The notes: generated from the letters alone by a model not told the origin. Positions 8,461 to 19,962 are shown, numbered from the stretch's first letter. The stretch: 64,000 nucleotides of DNA from Magicicada septendecula (GCA_034769895.1 CM068372.1:385980282-386044281); one strand, 5' to 3'. Made by a program: numbers and translations.

Positions 8461-8665
8461 CGAGTGTCCTAGCGCATACATGTATTGTGTCCCAGCGCAT
8501 ACATGCCTGTTTTTTTGGTCCTAGCGCATACATACATAGTGGGGTATTGTGTCCCAGCGCATACATGGCTGTTTTTTTTGTCCTGGCGCATACATACATA
8601 GTGGGTATTGTGTCCCAGCGCATACATGGCTGTTTTTTTAGTCCCAGCGCATACATACATATACT
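8461..8665 (+). repeat. Minisatellite of CAGCGCATACAT-containing units (about 62 bp)
   Basis: About three units, each with two CAGCGCATACAT-like motifs separated by GGCTGTTTTTTT and a GTGGGTATTGTGTC spacer. It directly follows a run of nine G (near 8442-8450) and abuts the LINE fragment. It is probably the outermost part of the Polinton-like terminus. Confidence 0.7.
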
Positions 8666-8666
8666 A

Positions 8667-10325
8667 CTGTGTCTTCTGCATGCATCCTTCTTCTGATCTC
8701 CTCGCTGGTTATTCTCTCCCTTCTTGAGACTCCGGCACTTCTACGGAGATAATCCACTTCCACAGCATTCAATTGTATAATTTCCGTGCTCAATGTCCAT
8801 ACCTCACAGCCGTAAGACAGAATCGATTCAACAAAAGCTTTTCGTATATGAATCTTTGTGGCCCACCAAGTATATTTGTCCCACCAAGAGAGTTCAAGCT
8901 TCCTAGAACTTTTCTACTCTCTGATTTTGGGTTTTCCTAGGTTTTCCAATGTTATTAGTGCCCCTAGGTATTTAAATTCATTGATCTGCTCAATTGACGT
9001 ACTGTCTTTAATCAATACTTCAAATCTGGCATCGGAATTAACGGCTATATATTTTGTCTCATTTTTCCTTAAAATTCAGTCCCCGCGTTTCGTATGCCTT
9101 GTATAGCCAGGTGTGCATAAATTCCAGGTCATAAGAATGTTGTGCTGTTACTGCTTGGTTATCAGCAAACTGGATATTAAACAAGCAATCTTCTCCGATA
9201 GTGATGCCCATTCTACAGCAGCTTCTTCTCCATTGTTGTAGCGCGACTTCTAAGTATATATTGAATAATAATGGCAACAAACTACAGCCCTGTCTTACGC
9301 TGTTGGTGGTACAGATCACCTCTGATAGTTTATTACCTACTCGCACATAAGCCTTGTTACCTTTATAAGCCTCCATGATTATATTTACAATAGGCGGTGT
9401 AACTTCCATGGCACTTAGCGTCTGCCACGGCTTGACTGGGGGGACGGAGCTATAAGCTTTCTCCAAATCAACAAATGCTACGTGTGTTTCTTCTTTTCGA
9501 CTATTCCTTTTTTCCGTAAGTTGTTGAATAATGAATAAATTATCCACAAATGATCTTCCTGCTGTAAACCCACTCTGGTCCTCACTTATTGTCCCTTCTT
9601 TTTCCAATTTTAATTCGTACTTGGATTAGTTTACAGAATAACCTACTAAGCGTACCGTCAACACTAAGTCCCCTATATTTGGCTGGTTCATTCTTTTTTC
9701 TTTTTTCATAAATTGCTGAGATATACGAAATTTTCTACTCATTTGGCACTTAGCATTGTCTTATACATGCATTCATTAACCCTGTGAGGTGTTGTATAAG
9801 TAATTTTCCGTTATATTTTACCATTTCCGTCATTATCCCTCCAGGGCCTGGAACTCTACTATTCTTTATGGATCCAATCATTTCTATAACCTTGTCCTCT
9901 GTAATTTCAATGTTTATGTTCTGCGTATGTCTGTCCATGTCCTGCGTTGTTATGTTATATTCATTTCCGTTTTCTGTAAATAATTCCTGGTAGTGTTCTC
10001 TCCATTCTTCCATCGGTATTCGGTTAACGTTTCGTTCAGTCCTGTTAATTTTCATGTACTTCAAACATCGACATACTCCCGTCGACTGTGAACTACCCAA
10101 CCTGCTTTCTATTTCTATTCATTTTCTTTTCCACATTTCATTTTTCCTTTCTCTTATTTTATCCTTAACGTTTCTTTGTTTAATTTTGTACTTATTTCGA
10201 TTTTCTTGTGTACTGTTAGCTAACCATCTATTGTAGAGATTATTTTTTTCTTTAATTTTTTCTGTATTTCCTGAGTCATCCACAGTGGGTTGTTATTTTT
10301 GTTTTAAGATCAAATGTTTCCTTTA
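8667..10325 (-). pseudogene. LINE reverse transcriptase fragment (RTE-like), degenerate
   Basis: Minus-strand text reads in order: KNNLYNRWLANSTQENRNKY (about 10190-10250), EEWREHYQELF, SRVPGPGGIMTEMVK, EDQSGFTAGRSFVDNL (about 9560-9600), HVAFVDLEKAY (motif A), VRQGCSLLPLLFNIYL (motif B), FNIQFADNQAV (motif C, FADD changed to FADN), FKYLGALIT and ILSYGCEVWTL (about 8820) then RRSAGVSRRERITSEEIRRR. This is the RT and C-terminal part of a non-LTR element. Endonuclease and 5' end are missing. Several frameshifts and stops and the altered FADD show it is dead. Confidence 0.85.
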
Positions 10326-10369
10326 ACGTTTGATGTTTCAATTAAGTTATAACATCAATTATAGTAGCG

Positions 10370-10466
10370 TTATGATGGTCACATCGGTCGTCGTCTGCTA
10401 CAGTAGAAACAGATTAACTGACACCAATGAAGTTAGTAATTACAAACTTTAATTAGACACAAACTT
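10370..10466 (-). repeat. Fragment of the solo-LTR family (3' end)
   Basis: Contains CAGTAGAAACAGATTAACTG and CACCAATGAAGTTAGTAATT, the conserved 3' part of the LTR family described at 24203-24791, in minus orientation. Only about 100 bp remain. Confidence 0.6.
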
Positions 10467-10469
10467 CCT

Positions 10470-10760
10470 CCCCCTTCTCCTGCTCCTATGGCGCTACAGC
10501 CCGAAGTCGAGCATCGACCTCCTCCATCCTGACCCTCCACCTCTCTGTATCAGTAGCAAGGACTTTTATCCTCGCAATCCCAATATCTCTCTTGCACCTA
10601 CAGCAACAGAATCTTTATAGACACAATTATAAAGGTGCCATCCATATTCTCCATAAGGACTGTTTAGGTGTTCGTTTGTTATCCATCCTTACGACATGGC
10701 CAGACCATTGCAGCCTTCTCAGTTTTACGTACACTTCTACCGTTGACTCGTTAACGATAT
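10470..10760 (-). pseudogene. LINE C-terminal fragment
   Basis: The minus strand reads LRRLQWSGHVVRMDNKRTPK and, after a break, RIKVLATDTERWRVRMEEVD ending RAVAP and stop. This is the typical C-terminus of RTE-like LINE polyproteins. It is a separate 3'-end fragment from the one at 8667-10325. Confidence 0.65.
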
Positions 10761-10774
10761 ACCCGTTGACTAAG

Positions 10775-12960
10775 TGACGATAAGATGAGACCCGTTAAAT
10801 GCTGGGATTGAATGTGTTTGCGTTCATCTAGTGAACCAACATATCCTGTTCAACACTCCTTATGCGTGATTGTCTTCTGCCAGTGTTAGTAACCATTTTC
10901 CATTCCCCATTTCCATATACGGGGCCCAGGATCCGTCTCAGGTGCTCTTTCTTTCAAATATCTTCAGGTGTTTAATTGCTAGTGACCAAATTTTAAAACA
11001 GTACAAATGAAAATCAGTAAAAGGGAAACGGAATTTTCAGTTACTGGCAGGGACAGTAGAGAGCTGATAAGCAAATCGATAGTAAAAAACTGATACAAGT
11101 TAATGCGTTCACACAGTTAGGAAATAGAATAACTGTGAGACGCACAGAAAGCATTAAGTGTAGAGTAGCCAAGCTAAACGTGCGTTGAACAAGACCAAAC
11201 GTTATTCACAGTAAACAATGTCAGCAATCGAAGAAGGAAAAAATGTGTTAAGTGTTTTGTATGGAGTGTGGTTTTGAAACATGGAGAGTTGATAAGAGAA
11301 AGACGAACAGTCTGAAGGCTTTCAAGATTTGGCATCGGAATATGTCGTGGAATGTGTAATGCTTGCCATGTTACCTTCCTTCCATGCCAAACGGTTAACA
11401 TAAGGCAGCCTACCATAACTAACTCCTAAACTACTTCAGTTATGAAATAGAAGTCAATATTTTTTTTATTTAAAATACAGTAATAATAATAACTGAACAT
11501 GTAGATTAAAAATGAATAAATAGTATAATGAATTGGCAACAATAAGACTAGATATATTGGTAGTATTCGAGGTTGTAATTAATCATCATCGTAGTATACA
11601 CCATAGTCATCACTGTTCTGTGTTTTTCTGACGGTGAATTTAAAAATGTTAGGGTTATAGTTTAAGATTTGGCGTTTGAATAAGTCTCGAATGGAGCGTC
11701 GAATCTAGTGTACCCGTGCCTTCGCCTGCTTCTTAATGTAGGACACTTCACAGTTCTGTGTTTCCTCACTCTCTTAGTGGTGCATAAATAAAATGCATTT
11801 AAACTCCGTGTCGGGGACAGCAGAGTAATTTGGAGGTCTGAAAAAACATTCTAAAGAAGAGAATAACATTGAAGAGATAAGGAAAGGGAAGCCACAAACG
11901 TAGCTGCTAAAACTGGATTGTTTCTAAACGTGTGTTTCACTGGGCTGTGCAGTATTCACAAATACGCACGTCGTTGCGATAGAAGCTATTATCCGGGCTC
12001 AGTATAGCGAGAGACATAAATTCTCTCTGTCTCTGCAAACAATACACTGGGATAAAGAGACGCGTTAAATACTGCAAGTGAATGTGATTGCGTTGTCTTC
12101 ACACCCAGCACATTCTGTTCAACACACCTTATGGATGATTGTCTTCTGCCAATGTTAGTAACCGTGATCTCATTGATTACAGTTTTAAAACTGGGAACAC
12201 AGTTTTTTATTACACTTCTCTAAGTAATGTCATTCTTATCATAATATACTTCGTAATACAAAAAGCCTTCAGGGACTGTGCAAGCCCGTCCCCCGCGCCT
12301 TGACGCCGCGCTCTGAGCTTCTAGTAGTGCTCCCGCGGTGGGGTATACAAGATTTATAGATGTGGTCTGCTACCGCCCGTGGGGTTTCAATTAGACGTGG
12401 CCTAAATCAAGGTCACAGTGTTCACCGAGGCTGGGTCTAAGACTTACCTGACGAAAACGGGTGTTGACCGAGAGTACTAAAGAGGGAATTACCCTGAACG
12501 CGGGAGGTAGTAGTTTCGGAATAGTGTTCGTATAGTGGCGTTCAGAGAACGGACACCTAGAGACTGTCAGACGGTTAGGTTGCATGTCAGATAATGAGCT
12601 TAGCAGGCCCATCGTAAACGTCGGACCGGGAAGTTAATAACACAAATAAAGCAACTAAAGTGCATTAATTAATTCTCAGATTGGATACTGATGTAAAGCA
12701 GACCTCGTGTTTACATTCAAATCAGATTGGTTACATGGGTAGCCGCATCACTAATGTCTCCTTTAGAGGGCAATTTACATCCCCCTCGAGGATGCGCAGC
12801 CGTCTCTACCTTATTTTGTACAGTTTCCTAAATCACGTGTTACGCAATCTGCCTTCGCTGCTGCAAAGCCTATTAAAAAAGGCTTAATTTTAACCAAAAT
12901 GTGATTTCATACAAAGTGTTGATTATGTTCTCAACTCCAAGCTGGACAAAATATTTTACA
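10775..12960. other. No gene seen; contains a 120-bp repeat found twice
   Basis: Segments 10775-10900 and 12055-12170 share GATTGTCTTCTGCCA and TGTTAGTAACC with similar upstream text, so they are copies of one dispersed repeat. The rest has no convincing coding potential. A 73-codon minus ORF at 12391-12612 lies in a slightly GC-richer patch but shows no recognisable motif. Confidence 0.5.
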
Positions 12961-12963
12961 TAT

Positions 12964-13413
12964 TGTTACGATGATTACGGAACGCTCTCGAACAGACGAG
13001 ACTTTCGTTCTACACGTTTCTCGGCAAGCCGAGCAGGTCTGTGTCTGTGTCAAGCCCTTGTAGTCAAGTACGTTCTAGACATTTCGAGTGTTATTTAACT
13101 ACGAATATTATGCTGGCATGGAAAATTATTCTGGAACATCGGCAGGATATATTTAGCGGCTTGCTTAGTTACAACGGGCGATTTCTTCAGTGCGGAAAAG
13201 TGGTTGTTACGAAAAGTGGTTATTGTGTTATAATTAATGCTGAGTTCTTTATAATTGACATTATTATTGAATGTGAACAAATTTAACTGGATTTATTGTA
13301 TCAGAGCACCTTGTTGATTTCACATTGTGACTGATTAAGCCTGGTAATTAGTGACTTCATTGGTGTATTTTGTTTCCACTGTACCATAAGACAATCCGTG
13401 AGACCATCGAACA
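12964..13413 (+). repeat. Solo LTR, copy A
   Basis: Starts TGTTACGATGATTACGG and ends near GAGACCATCGAACA. It shares GGAACGCTCTCGAACA and ACACGTTTCTCGG with the copy at 37967 and the TAATTAGTGACTTCATTGG block with the copy at 24203. Flanks are ATAT and ACAT, an imperfect 4-bp duplication. No internal retroelement genes lie next to it. Confidence 0.7.
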
Positions 13414-13509
13414 ACATAAATCAGAAAGTTTTACAAAGAGGTGATAAAATTACAGTCTTAAAGTTTCAAGAAAATTTAATGTCTTCTTGCTTATGCTGCT
13501 GCGCTACTG

Positions 13510-13625
13510 CTGGTGATAATGATAATGGAGATAAAAACAATTCAGAGAATGATGGTGACGACTACGACGACGACGACAATGATGATGATGATGATGATGA
13601 TGATGACGATGACAACGATGACCCC
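13510..13625 (+). repeat. GAT/GAC trinucleotide microsatellite
   Basis: A run of GATGAT and GACGAC triplets. A 79-codon ORF here is a by-product encoding poly-Asp. Confidence 0.85.
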
Positions 13626-13639
13626 TCCTTATTGTGAAC

Positions 13640-15070
13640 AGTGGACTTAGTTACGTTTTTTTCAAAGACATTAATTTATTTGTAATTTAATAGTATATCT
13701 ACAAAAAGTGTTAAACCTAATTAAATAGTGAGACAGATTCCTTGAATATTATCAAAAAATGTAACTTATATTCGCTTACACAATTAATTTATAATTTGTT
13801 CCTGAAACAAAAATACAATTTTTGGTAAAGGATCGAAATAAATGCATATTTAATTAGCCTATTTTATTTTCTGTTTCAGGTGAGAGTTATTACTACATAC
13901 ACTTAGACAACAACTAAACATAACCTATCAGTGTTACCATGTCTCTAACAAAAAGCTGCCAGACCTACACAATGTTTACAGCACTTAAGCCAGGTAATTA
14001 TATTGCCTTTATAGCTGCTATGTAAATATAATTCCTCTTCTCCTGTGCATACGTGTTTATTTGCTATCTCTCATCCTGCGCCAACAATCTTCATGTAATC
14101 AAATTTATCGTCTTCTAATAGTTACCGACGATAACTCAAGGGTTTCCGCCTAAGTATCTCGCTCTTTGTAGCTGAAACTTTCTTTAAAACAGCTGATTAG
14201 ATAATAATTTACAAGGGGTTAGTTGAAAAGTTCTCGGAGCGACAGCTGCAGTTTAGCGGCAGAACTAACATTTTTAGTGTGTTGTATGATTCACATTTCA
14301 TGTGCGCAACTGTTGCACACATTATGTACGTAAAATGTAGTAAAAATGGACGAAATCAAATATCTTGGTGTGACTGATTTTTCTCCTAAAATAGGTATAT
14401 CGCCAGTGTAAATTCACAAGGAAATGTCAAATACGAAATGCTGCGCTTTTAAATACAATGCGGTTTCTAAGTGAAAACTTGAGCTTAAACATTGTCGTAG
14501 CACGCACAGAAGATGCCCCCGCCCAAAAATTGAATCAATTCCAAATGCCGTACCTACCTTGCACAAAGTACGTATGATTTGGTACTCTAGCCTACGATCT
14601 CGTTAAGGGGTTCCGGAATCCTTATACCACTCAATAATTACATAAGGAAATTTTATCAGGAATCACATGCGCTGACTCTTTCAAATTTTTTGTATCACCA
14701 AATAAGTTCTTTTTCAATATTTTTAGAGCAGATTTTCCAAAGGGACGTATTAGCTTTTACAAAATAAATGTACATATTGTGAGCTCTTTAAAAATTTTTT
14801 AAATTGTTTTCTTAAGTATTATTAAATTAATTTTACAGTATATTTAAAACAACTTGTAATTTTGCAGTGAACATTCTGTAAAAACTTTGACAAGATAGAT
14901 TTAATACGTTTTGAGAAAATGTTCTTTTCCATTAAAAAAATCATGTGCGAAAAGGACAAAAAGCTAAAAATAACTTTATATAAACTTTATATTTCAATTG
15001 GCTGTAGTCTAGAGAATCAATAAGTTCTGATTCCTATTTTTTCTTTTTAATCTTATTTCCTTTTAGCTTT
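13640..15070. other. AT-rich, no gene; mariner end fragment at 14213-14290
   Basis: The stretch AGTTGAAAAGTTCTCGGAGC at 14221 matches the terminal repeat of the mariner-like element at 47685, followed by a similar GGCAGAACTAA segment. Only the end is kept. The rest is AT-rich with no coding signal. Confidence 0.55.
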
Positions 15071-15078
15071 TTTATGTA

Positions 15079-15602
15079 TTACTCTGATGTAACTTTGTTC
15101 AAAGTGCGTATCCTTCCTTCATCAAGCATTTTCAAAACGTTAACTATTCGAGCACACAATATTTGATCTGCTGTCATACCTTTTCCAGTTGATCTTAGTC
15201 CGTACACAAATCTTACGTTTAGATTATAAATCTTTGTATTTTTTACAACTGAGTCTGTTGCCACATCTATAGTTTATGTTCAAAGTCACAATGATTATAT
15301 GACAGCTTTACCTGAAAAGCTAGGCTGATGTGTCAATTTGTGTTATATAACTGAAGTCCACTTTTTTTACAGTTTTTACACAGAGTACACTGTGCCAAAA
15401 TAACTAAACGTTTTAAAATTAAATAATGTTTATTATTAGGATTCCACTGATAACACGAAACTGAATTATTTACATTTTTCAATAAATTATTTAAAATATT
15501 GATACCTACTGAAATAAGAATATCTTTAGCTTTTAGGCCAGAAATTCTAGTGAGTAAAATATGCACACAAATCTTATTTAAATAGGAATTACACTTTAGC
15601 AT
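15079..15602 (-). pseudogene. Mutator-like transposase relic (N-terminal region)
   Basis: Two minus-strand pieces. The upstream piece ends LAQCTLCKNCKKSGLQLY, followed in another frame by HISLAFQVKLSYNHCDFEH. The second reads IYNLNVRFVYGLRSTGKGMT then ADQILCARIVNVL. From memory this order (CxxCxxxG, a second Cys pair, then NVRFVYG-R-IGKG) matches the N-terminal domain of Mutator-like transposases found in arthropods. At least one frameshift and a stop separate the pieces, one Cys of the second pair is Tyr, and the catalytic part is not found downstream. Confidence 0.5.
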
Positions 15603-15994
15603 CCTATATATTATATATTGCTCTAAACATAAAATCTTGTATTTTTATTTTTAATTAAAAAATAAAAATGAGAAAGAATTTTTTGCTTTCCGGATATCTT
15701 TACTGCTATATAGTCACATCCGTATATGAAAATGTTTAATGGTATTTGAATGTGAGGAGTTAGTAGCGTGATATGTGTCTTCAGGTTGTCCAACTGTAAT
15801 GAATAAAAGTGATTGGCTGTTATTCTTTAATTAATTTCTCACTCATAATATTATCAATGTAATTATAACTCAATGTAATGATAACTCGTAGTGTTTTGGA
15901 ATGTAAAAACTCTTTATGTATAAAAACCCTGCAGAGGGCACTGTATATAGCCTGCCGCTATGATAGCAACAGATAATCAGGATGTATAGACTGA

Positions 15995-16634
15995 AAATTT
16001 CTGTTATCAATATCAAATCCATGGCTTTTAAAGGTCGCTTTCCTGAAAGATCTAAACTAGTACTGCATGATCAACTAACTGAATAAGTGCATTCATTCAG
16101 GTTCCTTGGATGTGACTTGTCTAATGTTGGTCAGATAGATGTGGACAAAACAATAGAGAAGTTTAATCACATGTGTGGAACGATAAGAAGAACACTCAAT
16201 GAAAGGTCAGAAGATACACTATTTTGAAATTTAATGAAGTGATGTCAGTGCCGTGCGGGCTTTATGGCAGTGAGTCTTGGTCACTGAACGCAAAAGACCC
16301 GAAGCCTAGTGAAATGAGATTTTTACGATCAGTGCTATGAATCTCACGGAGGGACCGGCTAAGAAATGATGATATAAGTATCATCCTTGGAATATACAAC
16401 TTAAACAAAAGGATAAACCACTACGGACAGGGTTGGAGAGACCATGTTCAAAGGAGGCTTAAGAACAGAATACCAAAACAAATTTTGGTTTATAGTCCGA
16501 AAGGACAGTGGAATATTGGAAGGCCAAAGAAAAGATGGTCGGACCAAGGAGTGCGCAACGGATCGTAAGGTCCAGAGCCTGAAGAAGAACAATAAGAACA
16601 ACAAGAAGAAGAAGAGCAAGAAGAAGAAAAGTCT
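15995..16634 (+). pseudogene. RTE-like LINE 3' fragment with GAA/AAC tail
   Basis: Translated pieces read KSMAFKGRFPERSKLVL, FRFLGCDLSNV, KTIEKFNHMCGTIRRTLNE, MRFLRSV, DHVQRRLKNRIPKQ and IGRPKKRWSDQG, all typical of the end of RTE-type LINE proteins. Several stops are present. It ends in an AAG/AAC-rich tail (about 16585-16634). The same family appears at 20330, 33840 and 45400. Confidence 0.75.
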
Positions 16635-16814
16635 TTTTTTTAATGTGATCTAAATAAAATTAAATATATCCGCAAAATAAAAATAGCTTTTAGCGGATTA
16701 CAACACCTAAATATCGGTATGGAGAACTATACATGACTTCCATGTTCTAAGATTTATATTTAAAATCATTTACGAAAAGAAATGTTTCCGTAAAAACTAC
16801 TTCTTTCCACTTAT

Positions 16815-16985
16815 TGCTTCAGCCTTAATCACAGTACTGTGGTCACTAACGTATACCACCACACGTTATCGCACTAGATTTTCACTGATGATGGGAGTCG
16901 ACGGCACTGCCGAAACGTCTGGTTTTGCAGAAAACATTGGACTACGGCCAAACAGCCCGGGAAGGCATTTTAACAACAAACTACT
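16815..16985 (+). repeat. Penelope-like terminal repeat containing a hammerhead motif
   Basis: Shares CAGCCTTAA, ACTGTGGT, CTAACGTATACCACC and then the GGCCAAACAGCCCGGGAAGG block with the minus-strand copy at 19635-19800 and, partly, the plus copy at 19960-20056. It contains the hammerhead-like core at 16883-16921. Confidence 0.6.
16883..16921 (+). ncRNA. Hammerhead-ribozyme-like motif 1
   Basis: CTGATGA (16885-16891), a stem II of GGGAGT against ACTGCC with one mismatch, then GAAAC and GTC (16912-16919). The minimal stem III (AC/GT) and GUC cleavage triplet are the layout described for hammerheads in Penelope-like elements. Stem I is short (CA/TG). Confidence 0.5.
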
Positions 16986-17189
16986 GCTTTGTTGCCGATA
17001 ACGTAGTACACATATAAAAATTATCCCCTCCCCCTTCAACTATAATTTTCATTTATAGAAAATTACCTCCACCCCGTTCAACTAGCCTCTTCATTTATAG
17101 ATATTTCATCTACGTTTCTACAGTGGAATTAAGTGATAAATTAAGATCTTCTTATCAGGATACTTTATTTATCAAAATTAAGTACTTTA

Positions 17190-18654
17190 CTCTTGTTACA
17201 ACAAGAAATGTTTCTGGTAAACTCCCCTTTCCCCGTAACCGATCTTCACCAAAATCAATAGGCCTTGAGACTTCTACAACTCAGTCACATATGTAAAAAA
17301 TTATTTGATTCTGTTTGAATTTACGGTAGTTATCCTTCGTCATGAAAAAATTTCTCTTGTTACAAAATAAAATGTTGCTGGTAAACTACCGCTTTCCCTT
17401 AACCGAGCTTCACCAAAATCAACAAGCCTTGAGTTCTCTATAATTTAGGGGCGGATGCAAAAACTTATTTGATTATGTTTGAATTTACGGCAGTTATCGT
17501 TCGTCATAGAAAAAATTAACCTTGTTATCACATAATACGGTGCAGGTAAACTACCCCTTTCTCTTAACTGATCTTCACCAAAATCCAAAAGTTTTGAGTC
17601 CTCTACAATGCAGTGACGCATGCATAACATTTGTTGATTCTGTTTGAATGTGCGGCAGTTATCGTTCGTCATAGAAACAATTACTCTTCTTAAAACATAA
17701 AATGTTGCAGGTAAACTACCCCTTTCCCTTAACTGACCTTCACTAAAATCAATAGACCTTCAGCTGTTTACAATTCATAAATGTATGCTAAAAATTATTT
17801 GATTATCTTTGAATTTACGGCAGTTATCTTTCGTCATAGAAAAAATTACCCTTTTAAAACAGAAAACGTTGCCGGTAAACTACCCTTTTCTCTTAATCGA
17901 TCTTCACCAAAATCAATAGACCTTGAGTACTATATAATTGGGGAAGGTGTACAAAACAGTATTTGATTCTGTTTGAATTTACGGTAGTTATCGTTCGTCA
18001 TAGAAAAAATTAATCTTTTTATCACATAATACGGTGCAGGTAAACTACCCCTTTCTCTTAACTGATCTTCACCAACCAGTCCTCTACAATTCAGTGATGC
18101 ATGCAAAACATTTTTTTATTCTGTTTGAATGTGCGGCAGTTATCGTTCGTCATAGAAACAATTACTCTTCTTAAAACATAAAACGTTGCTGGTAAACTAC
18201 CCCTTTTCCTTAACTGACCTTCACTAAAATCAATGGACCTTCAGCTGTTTACAATTCATAAACGTATGCCAAAAATTATTTGATTCTCTTTTGAATTTAC
18301 GGCAGTTATCGTTCATCATATAAAAATTACCCTTGTTAAAACATAAAACGTTGCCGGTAAACTATCCCTTTCCCTTAACTGATCTTCACCAAAAACAATA
18401 AATCTTTAGAACTCAACAATTCAGGGCTGTATGCGAAACATTATTTGATTCTGCTTGAATTTGCTGCTGTTATCGTTTGCCATAAAAAAAAAATTACCCT
18501 TGATAAAAAAAGGTGGCCGGTAAACTACCCCTTCCCCTTAACCGATCTTTACCACAAACAATAGGTCTTGAGTACTCTACAATTCAGGGATGTATGCAAA
18601 AAATTATTTGATTCTGTTTGAAATTGCGGCTCTTATCGTTTGCCATAGGAAAAA

Positions 18655-18658
<4 letters not shown>
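17190..18658 (+). repeat. 164-bp satellite, nine monomers, three-monomer higher-order period
   Basis: The landmark GGTAAACTACCCC recurs at about 17216, 17380, 17544, 17709, 17874, 18039, 18191, 18355 and 18519, so the spacing is 164-165 bp except one 152-bp unit. Each monomer holds TTGAATTTACGGCAGTTATC, CGTTCGTCATAG and CTTCACCAAAATCAATAG. Monomers 3, 4, 5 (ATAATACGGTGCAGG in 3, CAGCTGTTTACAATTC in 4) are more like 6, 7, 8 than like their neighbours. The array stops at a CA microsatellite. Confidence 0.9.

Positions 18659-18685
<27 letters not shown>
18659..18685 (+). repeat. CA dinucleotide microsatellite
   Basis: About 13 CA units directly at the end of the 164-bp satellite. Confidence 0.9.
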
Positions 18686-18689
18686 TTTC

Positions 18690-19630
18690 GAATAATGACT
18701 TTTTCATGGTTTGAGGGTAGTACAATCAGAATGTGCCATTATCTCGAACACGATTTTTTTTTGCCATCACCGTACTTCCATTTCCTTATGGAACATGGAA
18801 TTAAAAACAATAAACCACTTTACTGGTAAATCCTGATGTAGATAGTTCCTGAAACTAAACTGCTCGGGCAAGTGTTTCTATACTGAAGCAACAAAATTTC
18901 ACATTGTGAGTCTTCATTGCATTAAACAAAGTTACAAAGTTGATCAATATAACGGAACTAAACTGAAACAAACAAGAGTCACATAACTAGCGACAAAGTT
19001 TGTACAAACAGGACGCGCCGCTACGCGAGGACGGAACAGTGACACAGCAGTTTCTGTCTGTCTGTGTGTCGCCAGTAAACTTGCAACTATTGTCTGCTGA
19101 GTAAGCATCCCCAGCGTTTATGTGGTAAGGAACTAGACCTCTAGACAATATAATTTGTTGTTTGTTCATAATAATCAATAAGAATTGGTTTGGGAAAGTT
19201 CTCTTCAGGTTAGTTATGGGAGTGTTCGTTCATTTCGATGAGTCGGGTCACGACTCTGGACATTAGTAGTCAGCCAGCTCTGAGAATAATACTGAATTTT
19301 CAAGTATACTCGTAACACTGGATCTCGTAATTCGACTGGTTTTTATTCTTTCTTTCGTTAATTCTTACTACAAGTGTGTTCGTAGAACCTTCCAATTTTA
19401 TTTATAACGTGTTTTCAATTTCAAATAGAAGACAAATTCTAAAGTTAGTAGCGTTGACTGATGCGCGGGAACAATTACAATCTCTCTCTATCGTTAAGGA
19501 ACCAGCACGTATTGTTGACCGTTTTAGAAGTAAGAGTGAAAATTGGTGTGCAATCAAGCAACGCATTATTATTATTCTTCTTAAGAAAAAAAAAGGTAAG
19601 CCATCAGAAAATTGTAAACAACTAAGAAGA
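18690..19630. other. No gene recognised
   Basis: Only short, motif-free ORFs; nothing assignable to a known element was seen by eye. Confidence 0.4.
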
Positions 19631-19686
19631 TATTGTTAAAATTCCTTCCCGGGCTGTTTGGCCATGGCCATTGTTTTCTGCAAAAA

Positions 19687-19725
19687 CAGACGTTTTGGCA
19701 GTGCCATCGACTGCCATCTTCAGTG
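19687..19725 (-). ncRNA. Hammerhead-ribozyme-like motif 2 (degenerate)
   Basis: On the minus strand: ACA, CTGAAGA, stem II GGCAGT/ACTGCC, then AAAAC (core GAAA altered to AAAA) and GTC, TGT. Stem II and the ACA/TGT stem I pair well, but the altered core predicts loss of cleavage. Confidence 0.45.
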
Positions 19726-19962
19726 TAAGATCGAAACGCTAACGTCAGGTGGTATACGTTAGTTACCACAGTATTGTGGTTAAGGCTGGAGAAGTCCCAT
19801 GAACACCACTCCTACTATAACTTTTGCTATGATACAGTAATAAATCAATCACCAGCCAATCAGAAAGAAGAATATGTATTAGAGGCTCGCAACACACCTT
19901 GCCACAGAGTACTTAATGACAGGCTTTTACCCTGCCGATTCATAGCGATCGCAGCATGCATC

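Larger units (their letters stand above)
1..8665 (-). mobile_element. Polinton/adintovirus-like element, right part (left end outside window)
   Basis: All genes from 1 to 7778 run on the minus strand with tiny gaps or 4-base overlaps, like a viral transcription unit. The set (chromodomain integrase, packaging ATPase, protease, two capsid-type proteins, PLA2-like protein) is the diagnostic gene content of Polintons/adintoviruses integrated in animal genomes. The family also has a protein-primed DNA polymerase B; none is seen here, so it should lie left of base 1. Most frames are open over their full length, so the copy is young or under selection. The right boundary is uncertain: tandem repeats run to about 8665, where a LINE fragment begins. 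Confidence 0.85.

Noticed and set aside
8387-8660. Repetitive Cys/Trp-containing ORFs on the minus strand
   Set aside because: They are translations of the 62-bp minisatellite in several frames, with no independent coding evidence.
13398-13637. ORF ending in poly-Asp
   Set aside because: Encoded by the GAT/GAC repeat; it starts in the tail of a solo LTR.
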